From assembly GCF_035222275.1 (NCBI RefSeq), contig NC_085884.1, positions 2,976,001 through 3,040,000 on the forward strand: a DNA stretch of 64,000 bases, written 5' to 3'. Origin of the DNA: Podospora bellae-mahoneyi. Its lineage: Eukaryota > Ascomycota > Sordariomycetes > Sordariales > Podosporaceae. The translations under genes and the position numbers were made by a program. The notes under the pieces were generated by a model that did not search any database, was not told the DNA's origin, and was given only the letters and a program-made list of their open reading frames with translations. Shown in pieces: positions 1 to 11,721 of the stretch (positions within the stretch are counted from its first letter, which is position 1; each line of letters starts with the position of its first letter).

Positions 1-2051
1 CGCTCGCTTATATTGGTCGCTCGCTTATAATATACGTTATGTGGTGTTTTAGAGCAGAATGGATATGTGATGTACACAACTTACGAAAGAATCTTTTGAG
101 ACAAAATGTAAAATGCAGCACCACACTTTACCTGATATGTGTATGTGTATGTAGATGTTGATTTTGTTTTTCTAGGTTCAGAAATAAGAGGAGAATGAAC
201 ATTTGCAACGCCTAGACTATTTCCAGTTCATGATGCCAGACATGCAAACCCACATGGAGACAACCTTTTCGAAGTCGCCTGAATCTTGACAGTTTGGTGT
301 ATAACTATAGAAAAATTACATGACTGGGCTCTTGATATGCTCCTAGTTGTAGATTTCATTCCTTCAACTATATGGGAGAGGTCAAGACGAGCGGAGATGC
401 TCTAGAAATTTCAAAAGCCAGATATATATCCATACAAGAAAGGCCTCACACAGACCAAAGAACCTGACCGATACGTGGATGACAAGTTTTCAATACCCTG
501 ATTGTCTTTGACAACAGTTTGCTACCCGACAGATCTACCAAACGGCTGGGATGGAACTTTCTTTGGGTGCAGAGTCTTGTGACTGGGCGGAGAGACAAAG
601 ACTCATTGATTCTCTTGCTCCTGGGCAGAGCCACCCTTGGTTTGTCAAGGGACGGCTAGAATTAGATAGGTTTCCTTGTTTGCCCACGCTCACGGAGTAA
701 AACACGCGGCAAGACCAACTGAAAGCATAGCGATAATTATTGTGAATAGTTTGCCCGGTTGGACTGCAACTATTCACATCTCATCCACAGAGGGAGGGAA
801 CCAAGGGTGTGATGGATATGTTTTCGCCTCTGGGGGACATGTTTCAGGAGCAGCTTCAGAGGCAGCAGTCGAGTCACTGTGTCAGGAGACCTTGGTGGAT
901 GATGACAGATCACGGACAGGGAATGCGGGAGGTGGATGATTGGTTGCGTCACGCCACTTTGGCTTTGGATTGGATCAAGAGAGCTTCCAGAAGGTCTGTA
1001 TTTAACTGGTAGGCTAGAGCCGCACGTTGGAGCAGGTGGAAGAGTTGATCCGAACATATACACCACACAAGATCATAACTAGTCCAAACTGTTGGGATAT
1101 GGCCGGCAGAAAGGAATGTTGACAATGAAGGAGAAAGCGAGTCAGTGGATGAGTGGATGGAATGCATCTCTTCCGAGTTTGAGCCACAGCACCAGCCACA
1201 ACTGACCCCGCAGCCGGGAGAGCAGCAGCAGGTGGTGGTGGAAACTGGCCAACCAAAGGCGGCCTTGAAGCGGAGGCGCCCTGGAAAGGGTACAAAAGGG
1301 CCTGCCCATCCCGCCCAATCTTGGGGGAAGGCCCCAAGGCCGGTTACATTGCGACGACGACTTCCATCACTTTTTTTTTACACAATTACATCACCGGTAT
1401 CTATTTTTGCTACACAGCCTCCCAACTTTATACAAATATCGATACAAGCTGCACAAGCCCTACATTTGTCAACAAGAGCATAGCTTGTTGCCAGTTGAAC
1501 TTCCACCCATCCATCAACAAGTCTACTGATTTAGATACCGTTGACACACCTCTGTCGTTCGGCTTGCTCGTTTTGATATCTCCGGCAGCGCAAAGTGGCT
1601 CGAGCGTCTCTTGCTCGGAATTGCGACAGACCAATCAGCATCCTTCTAGAAGCTTGGACCACCCACCCAGCTGCACGACGCTAGGCCCTGTTTGAACTGA
1701 TAGCTCCCCACCACCTGCAGCTTCGATTGCTGCAACTGATTGTGAGCTTTCACAGGAGTCGCGATCCAGGACATAAGTTGTGGAAACTTGGCCGTCGTTT
1801 ACTTCCTTCCCAACTTCACCACACAACGAACCCATCCATCAATACTTGTTCCACGCGTGTCATCGCGCGATGGGTAGAGACAGGAAGCTTCATTCGTAAG
1901 GATTTTCCTTCAAAACCACCAGAGCAGCAACAGTCCCTCGAACTAGGTAACAGAAGCTGACCCATCACACACTCGACAGCCGACTACCTTTCATCGACTC
2001 ACGAACATAAAACCCACCCTTTCAGAACAAACACGCGCACGACCCCAAACA
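1..2051. other. Left-edge region and long leader of FCP1; no firm gene
   Basis: No reading frame here has recognisable family features. The first 35 bases hold a near-tandem repeat, CGCTCGCTTATA twice about 17 bases apart, which could be the end of a repeat that lies outside the window. Around 809-1012 and 1120-1480 there are short plus-strand frames. The second encodes a Gln-rich stretch followed by a basic run (KRRRPGKG), and they might be exons of a small gene, but no splice solution convinced me. From about 1500 to 2051 the sequence is pyrimidine-rich and looks like promoter and 5' leader of the CTD phosphatase gene. Confidence 0.4.
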
Positions 2052-4550
2052 ATGGGGAAAACCAAAACAATTCGGCTGGGTAACCGGCTGCGGTACCCCA
2101 TCACCATCGTCCGCCTCCTCAAGAACCCCGGCGACACGGTCAAAAAGCAAGATGCGCTTATGGAGTACTCGTTCAAATGGTACAAGGAAGTCGGCGACAC
2201 CATTCGCGGCGAGACGTGGGAGGAGGAACAAACCACCTACGCGGACTGGAGCTCGCCCTCGGATGGTACCCTCAACGCCTGGAGCATCAAGGAGGGTCAG
2301 GTCATCAAGCAGGACGGGCCCTGCGTGCTGATTGACGAGGACTGTTCCCACGAGATTCAGTTCCAGGGACTTTGCGCCATCTGCGGAAAGGACATGACCG
2401 AGGCCAACTGGGCCGCCGAGACGCGCGACACGGAGCGGGCCCCCATCAGCATGGTGCACGACCAGACGAACCTCACCGTCAGCAGCACCCACGCCCAAAA
2501 ATCGGAGCGTGAGCTGCAGAAGAGATTGCTGGAGAGCCGCAAGCTCAGTTTGGTGGTGGATTTGGACCAGACGGTTATTCAGGCCTGCATTGATCCCACG
2601 GTGGGGGAGTGGATGAAGGACCCGACGAACCCAAATTACGACTCGGTCAAGAATGTCAAGACGTTTCAGCTGGATGACGGGCCGCACGCGGTGGTGAGGA
2701 AATGTTGGTACTACATTAAAATGCGCCCGGGCTTGGAGGGGTTCCTGAAGCGGATTTCCGCCATGTACGAGCTGCACGTCTACACCATGGGCACTCGCGC
2801 CTACGCGCAAAACGTGGCGCGTGTTATCGACCCGGAGAAGAAGTTGTTTGGCAACCGGGTTATTAGTCGCGACGAAAACGGCAACATGTACTCAAAGAGT
2901 TTGCAGCGCTTATTCCCTGTCAGCACCAACATGGTGGTGATTATTGATGACAGATCCGACGTTTGGCCGCATAATAGGCCCAACCTCGTCAAGGTCACCC
3001 CGTACGAGTTTTTCAAGGGAATCGGCGATATCAACGCGAGCTTTTTGCCAAAGAGACAGGATTTGCTCACCTCGGCGCCGTCGACGAATGGTGTCAACAA
3101 GGCGGAGAAGCCGGCCGATAAGAACGCCAAGGCTGTCGCGACAGGCAAGGATACTGATGAGGTGACAAAGGAACAGCTTGAGGAACAGCAGTCGGCGCTG
3201 GAGAAGCAGATTAATGAACGACCGCTACAATTACTTCAGGAGAAGCAGGACAAGGAGGATGAGGAGGCGGAGAAGGCTACGGGCCACTCAGATGATAGTG
3301 CTTCGTCTCGATCTTCGTCGCCACCACCACAGCGACACAAGGTTCTCCTGGACGACGACAGGGAACTCGAGTTTTTGGAGAAACACCTCACGCAACTACA
3401 CAAGGTTTACTATGCTAGCTACGATCAAAAGAAGTCGAAGCGAACCATTGGCGAGGATGTGCCTGATGTAGGGAACTTGCTCAACAACCTCAAGGCCAAG
3501 GTGCTTAGAGGGCATCAAATCGCCTTGTCGGGTGTTTTGCCCCAAAACACCGATATTTACCGGTCAGAAATCGGGCAGCAAATCACCAGCTTTGGCGCCA
3601 GGCTTAGGTCGACAGTCAGCAAAGAAGTGACGCATCTTGTTGTAAACACTTCTCAGCCAGGAACGGCCAAGCTCAATGCTGCCAGGCGGTACCCTCATAT
3701 CAAGGTTGTCGGTCTGGAGTGGCTCGCGCAGTGCTTTACTGAGTGGACATCTGTGGATGAGACTCCATATCTGTACTTCAAGGAGGATGCTAATAACGTC
3801 GGAGCTGCTCGCCAAGCTGAAGAGTCATCCGATGACAACGATGAAGATATGGGGGGCATTGAGACGGGCAATACCGCGCCCAAGACCCCGCAGCAAAAGA
3901 GGAATAAGCTGCAAATACAGCTACCCCCTCGAGGTGACGACCAGGATGACGACGACGCAGACGACGATGAAGACGGACTGCTGCCAGATGAGGTGGAGGA
4001 AGGACAAATGTCGCCTATCGACGGGCTGAAGACCTTTAACTGGGGGTCGGCCGAGGACGAATTGGCAGAGTTCCTTGCGTCTGGATCGGACGATGACGAT
4101 GACGACGAGGATATGGACGAGGAGGACGAGGAAGACGACGAAGATTTTGCTCCTCCCGATGAGTCGGAGTCGTCTTCCTCGTCGGAGGAGTCGAGCGCCA
4201 GTCGGAAGAGGAGCCGGAGTCGGAGTGGCAGTCCGGCGACTCGAAAGAGGAAGTTGGAGGATGATGTCGGTGATGGGGAAGAGGATGGGAACAACGATGA
4301 CGAAGGTGAGGAGAACAGCCCTGCGAAGAGGATGAGGAGGATGAAGAGCGCGAGGGGGTCTTCGCTGAGGCACCAGTATGAGGCTGCGCCTGATTTGCCT
4401 ACCCCGGCGGTGACGGGGGATGAAGATGGTGTTGAGGACAAGGTGGAGGAGGAGGGGCAGAACTTTACTGACCTTGACGAGGAGGCTCTGGCGGCTGATC
4501 TTGAGGCTGAGTTTGCGGCGGATCTGGAGGCGGAGTTTAATTCCGCGTGA
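2052..4550 (+). CDS. FCP1: RNA polymerase II CTD phosphatase FCP1
   Basis: Single-exon gene of 832 residues. FCP1 removes phosphate from serines of the C-terminal repeat of the largest RNA polymerase II subunit in the nucleus, so that the enzyme can be recycled. Order of parts: an N-terminal lipoyl-like region (about 1-110); the FCP/SCP phosphatase domain with the DxDxT nucleophile motif, seen as DLDQT at residues 170-174; a linker; a BRCT domain near 480-580; and a long acidic, Ser- and Asp-rich tail ending in an acidic helix of the type that binds TFIIF. Length fits the family (yeast is slightly shorter). The ATG is the first after the leader and directly precedes conserved sequence. The C-terminal low-complexity part makes long false frames on the other strand. 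Identification is firm. Confidence 0.96.
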   Translation: MGKTKTIRLGNRLRYPITIVRLLKNPGDTVKKQDALMEYSFKWYKEVGDTIRGETWEEEQTTYADWSSPSDGTLNAWSIKEGQVIKQDGPCVLIDEDCSHEIQFQGLCAICGKDMTEANWAAETRDTERAPISMVHDQTNLTVSSTHAQKSERELQKRLLESRKLSLVVDLDQTVIQACIDPTVGEWMKDPTNPNYDSVKNVKTFQLDDGPHAVVRKCWYYIKMRPGLEGFLKRISAMYELHVYTMGTRAYAQNVARVIDPEKKLFGNRVISRDENGNMYSKSLQRLFPVSTNMVVIIDDRSDVWPHNRPNLVKVTPYEFFKGIGDINASFLPKRQDLLTSAPSTNGVNKAEKPADKNAKAVATGKDTDEVTKEQLEEQQSALEKQINERPLQLLQEKQDKEDEEAEKATGHSDDSASSRSSSPPPQRHKVLLDDDRELEFLEKHLTQLHKVYYASYDQKKSKRTIGEDVPDVGNLLNNLKAKVLRGHQIALSGVLPQNTDIYRSEIGQQITSFGARLRSTVSKEVTHLVVNTSQPGTAKLNAARRYPHIKVVGLEWLAQCFTEWTSVDETPYLYFKEDANNVGAARQAEESSDDNDEDMGGIETGNTAPKTPQQKRNKLQIQLPPRGDDQDDDDADDDEDGLLPDEVEEGQMSPIDGLKTFNWGSAEDELAEFLASGSDDDDDDEDMDEEDEEDDEDFAPPDESESSSSSEESSASRKRSRSRSGSPATRKRKLEDDVGDGEEDGNNDDEGEENSPAKRMRRMKSARGSSLRHQYEAAPDLPTPAVTGDEDGVEDKVEEEGQNFTDLDEEALAADLEAEFAADLEAEFNSA

Positions 4551-5228
4551 AGGGGGTGATTCTGTTGTACATAGCTATTTACTTGGTATTTTCCACTCTC
4601 GGCGGGGGTTTTATGGTTGGGTTTTGGGTTGGTTGGTTTGGGGTTGGGGGGGGTGTGGAGGTTGTTTCTTTTGAGCAGGCAAAGCGGGCGTCGTGGCTGC
4701 ATTGATGCATTTTGGGCAGAGATTCTTTTATTAATTTTCGTTCTTTGTTGTCTTGACTAAATTTCGTGAGGAATATACCCCTTACAGCCATCTATCTTTT
4801 ATTAGGCTCTTCAGAGATGATTTTCGTGTCCTGACAGTGAATGTTGGAAATGACATTCGAGCAATTGGCTAATCCTGAGCCGGTTCGTGCGCAGATCTGC
4901 GATGCCAAGTGTTACGTAATCTTTGTTGCTCAGGCTCCCCGCCAAATAATGGTCCGTGCACCGAACCGGTGCTGTCGTCAATTCCAAGCACCTCTGGGGG
5001 AAGCTTTCCTGATCGCCGATTGAAGACACTACCCAGACAACACCAACCCTCGCTCGCCCCCCAAGAACCGTCCTCTCGCCGTAACACACGATTTGCTGGG
5101 CGGGCACCTCCGATTGACGAATAAAGCGAAAATACAGGTACGAGGATGACTGAATGAATCCGGAGGAGCACGAGGGCAACAGTTGACGAGGTGGAATAGG
5201 GAGGACAGAAACAGAAAGATTGCCCAAG
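4551..5228. other. Intergenic: FCP1 3' end and NDUFA13 promoter
   Basis: No gene seen. A G-rich stretch lies at about 4601-4660 just after the FCP1 stop (see separate entry). The rest looks like the FCP1 terminator and the promoter and leader of the complex I subunit gene. Confidence 0.5.
4601..4660 (+). other. G-quadruplex-prone tract in FCP1 3' region
   Basis: Between 50 and 110 bases past the FCP1 stop the plus strand carries repeated G runs separated by short T loops, ending in a run of eight Gs. Four or more G runs of three with loops under seven bases fit the usual G-quadruplex pattern. Placed in the transcribed strand sense, it would lie in the mRNA 3' UTR or at the termination zone. 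Confidence 0.5.
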
Positions 5229-6164
5229 ATGCCGCAGGATATGCCGCCTGTTGGGGGGTATGGGGCTGTGCAGTACAAGGTTGGTGTTTTTTCTCTTTCA
5301 GAGGGGTGGGGGTGAGGGGTAAGGGCGACAACGATGGATGGACAACGAGGCCGATGATGAGATTGGGATGGGTATTGGGGGGCAGCGGATAGGATTGAGT
5401 GGCGGGAAGGGGTAGGCGACGGAGAAATATTCTTGAAGGGGATCGACCAGGCCAGCGGAGAGAAGGAAGCGACGGCGGCGGATGCAAGACTGTTCGACAC
5501 TTTGTTTTGCAGTGAGGACCAAAGGACAGAGAGAGACACGGCGGGAATTCAGAGATAACGAACGCACACAGCTGGTGGTGGAATATTTCGGTTGGGACAA
5601 ATCATGGGTATATCTGGAAGCCGAAACTACATTGACAACATCGAAGCTCGCCCGCAACATGGAAGCGCCTGGATCAAGAGGAGGAAGAACACAGGACATC
5701 AAGACCTGGAGCTGACGTTTTTGGCTTTATAGCGCAACCTCCCCGCCCACGGCCTTTTCCGTCCCCGTAACCTTATCCTCGCCTCGGCAGGCCTCATGGT
5801 CTACGGCTGGTACCAGCTTGTTGTGGGTGTCAGAGAGATGAAGTATTTTTACCATTTTGTGCTCATTGTTTCGAAGAAACCCAAAAGACTGATGATTTTC
5901 GCCCAGTGAAATGGCCCGCGAAAAGATGTGGGCGCGCATCCACCTCATCCCTATGCTCCAGGCCGAGTGCGACCGCGACCTTGTCCGCAGACACCTGGCT
6001 GACCAGGCGAGGGAGAAGGAGCTGTTGGGGGAGAACTTTAAGGTTTACAACTCTGATAGGTATGTCTTTTTTTTTTTTTCCGTGTGTGGGAAAAGGGTGC
6101 TAATATTGAGAGTAGATACGTCCGGCCTACCTTTGCGGCTGTGCCTCAGCATGTTACGAAATAG
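5229..6164 (+). CDS. NDUFA13: Complex I subunit NDUFA13 / GRIM-19 homologue
   Basis: Four exons: 5229-5279, 5733-5842, 5907-6059 and 6116-6164, giving 120 residues. This is the accessory subunit of mitochondrial NADH:ubiquinone oxidoreductase known as B16.6 or GRIM-19, in the inner membrane. The N-terminus MPQDMPPVGGYGAVQYK and the middle EMAREKMWARIHLIP with ADQAREKELLG are family signatures. One membrane helix lies near residues 28-48, with no cleavable presequence, as usual. The first intron is long for this genome (453 nt); the others are 64 and 56 nt, and the last has a TGCTAAT branch site. Phases agree at every junction and the total length is a multiple of three. Because of the small exons no single long frame shows this gene. 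Confidence 0.93.
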
Positions 6165-6507
6165 ATGGGGGTCTTGACGATGGGCGGATGGAAGTTGGAG
6201 GGATACCTAGACTATTACACAAAAAAAAGAGAGTTTATGCTTATGTTTGAGAGGGTGTGTATATACTTGATGAAGACAATAGAGGGGACACTTACAGACT
6301 TGAAGTTCAAGCATAACAAGGGGTAGTGGTGGACAGGGTGTAAGCTCTGAGCCACGCTCGAGCTTGGGGTTTGAGGACTCGAGTCATTCAACCAGGGCAT
6401 TCCAACCCACCACACATATACCACACTCCACAACCACACAAACTCTTTTGATTAAGACGTAGGAAAGAGGCAACAAACATCAAATATGGGTATAGCCTCC
6501 CCCGCTC
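6165..6507. other. Intergenic between NDUFA13 and tRNA-Lys
   Basis: About 340 bases with no recognisable coding or RNA feature. It holds the NDUFA13 3' end and the upstream flank of the tRNA gene. Confidence 0.5.
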
Positions 6508-6594
6508 GCCCGGCTAGCTCAATCGGTAGAGCGTGAGACTCTTAAGGAGCACTCCGAAATCTCAAGGTTGTGGGTTCGACCCCCACGTCGGGCT
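6508..6594 (+). tRNA. tRNA-Lys(CTT) with intron
   Basis: The acceptor stem GCCCGGC pairs with GTCGGGC (one G-T pair). The D arm, the anticodon stem TGAGA/TCTCA and the T arm with the GGTTCGA-type loop are all present. The anticodon loop reads CTCTTAA, so the anticodon is CTT (lysine). An intron of about 13 nt sits one base after the anticodon, as is standard for nuclear tRNA introns. Confidence 0.95.
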
Positions 6595-7116
6595 CAATTC
6601 CCGTCGGACGACTGATTCGATATTCTTTTTGACTTTTTCATCTGTTATTTTTGAACCATGTTGGTGGTGTTTACATCTACCAGGCTTCAAGTTTTGCTGC
6701 CCACAATCGCCGCGACTTGAAGAGTGTGTTAGCCAGCACTTTTAGCACCTCGCCCAATGAGAGAAGATGGCCAAAATAGTAGCATCAGGCATTTTTTCTC
6801 AAAATCGTCTCCAGAGGATATTGCGTTCGTCCTCTCGATCATTTTCCTGTGTTCACCTAAGAGACGTGACAAAACTTCAAGAGAACCGGTTTCGGTACTG
6901 TAACCCAAACAGAAAAGTGTTCTTGAGGGGGTGGTGAGCAGAACATGAACACCATCAGCGCCGTCAGTCACCCACCTGCGATAGAACTTGAACATAAACG
7001 TTTCGAATACCCGAGAAATAAAAGCTTCCTTCAATGTGATATAAACAACAAACATGATGCTCTGGTATTTTGACTTTGACCAACAACACGCAATCCAACA
7101 CCAAACACCCCCCCTT
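6595..7116. other. Intergenic after tRNA-Lys, condensin 3' flank
   Basis: About 520 bases with no supported gene. It ends at the stop codon of the condensin gene on the minus strand. Short frames on both strands show no family features. Confidence 0.5.
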
Positions 7117-10100
7117 TTACGCAGCCCCCTTAACAACCCTAAACCCCTCGGAAACCACCTTGGCAATCTCCTCATTCTTATGCTGCAACAGCCCCAAGGC
7201 AAAAGCAACATCGTTCCACTGCCGCTCGGTATCGCACCTCGGCAGCCTCGCGGCAAGTTTATCCGCCAGCTGTTTCGCGTGTTTATCCTGTTTTTTACTC
7301 ATTAGCATCATCACCCCTTCATGGTCTCCCCTCCCAAAAAAAACATACCTTCTCAACAAACCCCAATAAAAACCTCACTATCCTCCTGAAACTCTCCTCA
7401 TCAATTCTCTGATCGGCACTCAGCAGCGAAAACATGTCCACAAAGTGGTTATAAACCGCATTGTCCTTTGTCGACAGCTCGGTAAAGAACATCCTCGCCA
7501 GATCCGCAATCCTCTTGTCCTCATCCTCCAGACACTTTGCCATCTCTCCCAGCTGGCCCTTGACCTTGACCTGGCCAGCCAGGATCAAAAACGTCAAGGT
7601 CATGAGACAAGTCCTCTTGACCGACGCGTCCGAATCCGCCAGACGACGATACAAGAAATCAGTATTCTCATCAATAAGATGATTAAAGCACACAGCCATG
7701 TCCCCAAGCGCGATGACAGCGTTGGACCGGACCGTCGCGTCGGCGGAGCGCTCCATGATGGTGATTAGCAGAGGGAGATTCGCCTCGCAGTACTCAGACG
7801 AGACGCACATCAGCTTGGCCAGGCACAGCGTGGCCGCCTGCTGGAGATTGCGATCTTTGTACGTGGTGTTGTTGGCGCAGATCTCGCTGACCATGGGGCC
7901 AAAGATGGCCAGCAAGGACCGTCCGTCGTACAGGAGCTCACGCTCACGAATGTGCGCCATCGCTTCGGTAAAGTCGTCTTCTGTCGTGCCGCCGATGAGG
8001 TCGAGCTCGTCGCCTTCGTCTTCTTCTGGTGCCGGGGCGGCGGCGGATTTCCGCTTGTTGCCGGCTGCTTTGCGCCCGGTCGAGGTGGTGGTGCCGGCAG
8101 AGAGGGTCGAAGCATCCTTGGCGGCGGCGGCGGACTTTTCCTTTTCTTGCTTGCGGCGCTTGAAATCCAACTCGCACAGCTCAAGATGTACAATTTGCTT
8201 GATGGCGACATGTCCAACGATGAACAACAGCTGCGAAAGAGCGACGGTGTTGTCCTTGTTTTGTTTCTTGGAAGGGGATTGTGGTGGCTGGCTGGACCCG
8301 GGAGGGGCTTGTGTCGGGGGAGCCAGAAGGGTTGGATCACCCTCCTCACCATCTTGAGTAGCCGGTGGACTCGCACTTGACAAAGGGACCGACTCATCCC
8401 TCGATGTTGGCCTGGACGTCTGCGGCGCGAAAACAGACTTGGTCTTGCGCCGGATAATCTCCGAGCACAGCACATCCGGATGTCTTGACAGAGCATAGAT
8501 AGCATTAATAGCCTGCTCAGCAACGCCATACCACTCTTTGCTCTCGGTAGAAACCTCGGTGATGGCAGCGAGCCGGGCAAGAACAGCATGGTCGTTAGAC
8601 AGCCTGGAGAACTTGATGGCAGACTCCTTGGCTGAGCGGCCACTTGGGTTGATGCGCCTAAGAGCAACACAAGTAAACTTGGCAAGCTGCAAGTCGGCAC
8701 GGCCGTGAGACCCGAGACCAGTGCGCAACATGGTTTCCATCTCACCCACGACAATCTCTGGGCTGGCAGTGGCCAGCATACCGAGCACAATGATGGCGCC
8801 CCTTCTCTGCTTGCGCGAGATCTCCCTCTTCTGGACACCGTACACCTGCCAGAGCTTGGCAATCACAATCTCGGGAATCATGCCCTGCTTCATCATGGTA
8901 GCCAGCAGCTGCTCAAGCGAGGTAAGCTCAGCAGGAGTAGCACCAAAAGTCAGACTGATCATGTTGCGGGCAATGTAGTTGGCCGCATCGTTGGGGCTGA
9001 AGCTGTCGGGCGCCTCAAAGAAGAGACGCTTGTAGCACTCGATGAGGTGAGTCTGCACACCCTTGCCCTCGTCGCTGTTGCCCTTGGTCCAGATCAGTCT
9101 CAGCATGCGCCGGATGCCAACCTTGTTCTGCTCGATATTGTAGGCATCGCCAATCTCGAAGAAGTCCATGGCCTCAATGACCTCGCTCTTGTTCTTGGAG
9201 CCAAGAAGCTGGCAAACGGTGGTGGTGGCCTCGTGAAGAACATCGATAAACTTGAGCGCCTCGCTGTAGTATCTCTTGGTGAGAGTGAGCTTCTCGATAG
9301 CCTCTGATGTGGCAGCCTCTTCTTGGGCTTTGCGAATGGCGGCCACCTTTTCCTCCTCGGTCATTTCGGCAGGCGACTTTTGTGATGGGTCGAGCTGTGT
9401 CGCGTCAATCTGGGTGGCATCGTCGAGCAGTCCGGCATCCACGGTGGTGTTGGCGTTCCCGTCAAGGCCTGGCGCATCAACCGGAGGCTTCAGAGCATCA
9501 AGCTCGGCATCCACCTTGTCCAACCGTTCCTGCCAATCCTTTCTCGCGAGCTGTGCACCATGAAGCGCGGTGAAGGGATGTGTCCTGATCAGCGCGCCCA
9601 GCAACTTGATGGCGTTCCTCCTGACGTGACTACTCTTGTCCTCCAAACTCTGGCAGGCCAACTCGGCGGCTTTTTGTCTCCTCTTGGGAAACTTTTGCTC
9701 CAGCTCACAAATCTTGAGATAGACTTGCATCGTCCTGCAACGACAGTAGGGGTTAATATCCAAGAATCTTTCCTCCAACACATCGAAAAAGGCATTCATC
9801 TGTGACTTGTGGTTCTCTCCTCTTTCATCCGACTTGCTAAGATAGACAAGCATGTTTCCAAACACTTCGATGAGGGCGCTGCGGAGGGTGTGCGATTCAC
9901 TGTCGAGCTGCTTGGCCAACAGAGTGACTTGCTTAATGATCAGTCTGGGGGCCAGCTCGGACAGCTTGACCATGAAGGTCGAAACAGATTTTGGTCCCTT
10001 GTTATCATTGCTGTTGAACTCCTTGTTGCTCAGCTCTCTCAGAATCTCATCTGCCAGCTGTGGATAGTCGTATTGTTCGGCCAGGATGTGGAGCAGCTCG

Positions 10101-11117
10101 GCCATGGGCTCCGAGAGATGCTCGAAATATGTGAGATTTTGTACAATGGAGATTTGGGCGGCTATCAAGGTCAGAAATGGACTTGCAGGCAACGTCATCA
10201 ACAAACTCACCATAAGCATGCCCGTGATGCTTGACGGCCACACACAGCACCTTGAAGGTGTGCATTCGGATGCTGGTATTTTTAACCCGCTGCTCGCTCT
10301 CGAGTATCATATAAACCGGGCGGGTGAGCAGGGAGATGAAGGTGTCGCGCTCTGAGGTAGTGAGAAAGATCTTGCCCAACTTTAATCGAAGAACCTTGCA
10401 CATGGTGTTGAGGGCAATCTCGAGCTGTGTCGAAGAGTCCCAGCTGCCGTCCTTGCCGACCTCCTTCCTGCCTTTTGGCTTGCCTCGGCGTGCTGGCATG
10501 TTGGTGGAGGACTTTTCGGCCGCCTTGGTCTCGACGGCGGCGATCGTCCACTGAAGAAGAAAGCCGTACATCTCGAGAAGCATCTTGTGGTGGGCGATGA
10601 GTTCCTGCTCGTCAGATTCGAGGTCATGGTGGATGACATCGGCCTCGGTGGCCATGCCGGAGGTGATCAAGTCAAATATCTTGCTCAGAGCATGGGCGGA
10701 GAGATAGGATGTGTACCTGGATAGTTTAAACAGTTCAGAAACAGGTTCTTTCATACGACAAGCTGGCGCACCGGGATCTGGTGGACGGGGCTCCTTGGAA
10801 GGAGGCGTTCCTGCCATCATCGAAAAGGAGAAGGAGTTGTTGGGAACAAGCGAAGAAGAAACAGGGGAAATGGGTGCACACTTTAGTAGGAACTGTAATG
10901 AATCGAAGATGCTGCTTCTGGTGATGGCATCTGGGTTCTCGGCGACGGCATCCACAATGGGATTTAGCACCCCGTTGATGATGGCATTGTCCGAGAGGGA
11001 CTCGGGGTCATTTTCGCAGTCAACCAGCGCGCTGTCGGCCTCGGGGGTTGGAATGGCCGCTGGATCGCTCATGTAATGCTTGAGCGCATCGTTGATATCG
11101 AAGCTGACGTTGTCCAT
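7117..11117 (-). CDS. CND1: Condensin complex subunit 1 (Cnd1/Ycs4/CAP-D2)
   Basis: Complement of four exons: 10882-11117, 10211-10716, 7349-10161 and 7117-7287, giving 1241 residues. It is the non-SMC HEAT-repeat subunit of condensin that compacts chromosomes in mitosis. An N-terminal Cnd1_N region is followed by HEAT repeats and a C-terminal Cnd1 domain with the typical segment NAVIALGDMAVCF and, further on, VKVKGQLGEMAKCLED. Introns are 165, 49 and 61 nt; the last has a TGCTAATGA branch site. The first intron has no stop and is a multiple of three, so retention would add 55 Pro/Ser-rich residues. I remove it because the joined sequence KYTSYLSAHALSK restores the family pattern. The start is the ATG at 11117; a TTG nine bases upstream is not used. 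It is divergent from the CDC7 gene. Confidence 0.95.
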
Positions 11118-11721
11118 GGTGGACAACGGCGGATAGGAGAAGTATCGCGGTGCGCGGGGTTGTTATGTTGTGGTGGTGGTGATGATCGGGTCGCAATAGC
11201 AGAGTACAGGAACAGGATGATGTTCTTTCGCTGACAGGTCGTTAATTCGTAAAAGCTATCGTTTCCGTCGTCGCAGTTGTCGTCTGGCGGCCAGCAGGCG
11301 CTCTCGGTGCTCTGTCGTCGGGTGTCGTCGCTGTCGCAAAAAGTCAAGTCCAAGTCTGGGCGCAACACAACACAACACAGCGGCAGTTTCCCCCCTCGTT
11401 TGCGATTTGTCGATTTTCCGGTGTGGGGATCCCCTGGCAACTGCCCCAATTGTTTGTTGACTTTGGTGGGTTCCCTTCTGTCGCGTCCTCGCTGCAGAAG
11501 CTCGCGTCTTGGTCTGTGCTCTGCCCCTCCACCCCAGCCCTGTCATTGATTCTGACACAGAACCAATTGCATGGCAGGTACCCTTTGTCTCTTTCCATTT
11601 AAAACACGCCAATTGGTTTTGTCTCTTAGTTGGTCTATTAACGGTACATATTCCCAGCTCATGCATTGTCTTTGATCGTTCGAATTGGGTCAATTGTGGT
11701 GGATTACAGCTGTTAGCGACA
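11118..11721. promoter_or_regulatory. Divergent promoter shared by condensin and CDC7
   Basis: A 604-base region separates two oppositely transcribed cell-cycle genes. On the plus strand, TCGCGTC occurs at 11481-11487 and at 11502-11508; on the other strand this is GACGCGA, which resembles the MCB/MBF core ACGCGT of G1/S genes in yeasts. Whether MBF acts here is inference. Confidence 0.5.

Noticed and set aside
2022-2810. 262-codon minus-strand frame opposite FCP1
   Set aside because: Lies antisense to the conserved phosphatase domain; no family features; explained by codon bias of the real gene.
3695-4702. 335-codon Ser-rich minus-strand frame
   Set aside because: It is the mirror of the Asp/Glu-rich FCP1 tail; composition only.
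7810-8862. 350-codon minus-strand frame
   Set aside because: Shadow of the condensin exon in another frame.
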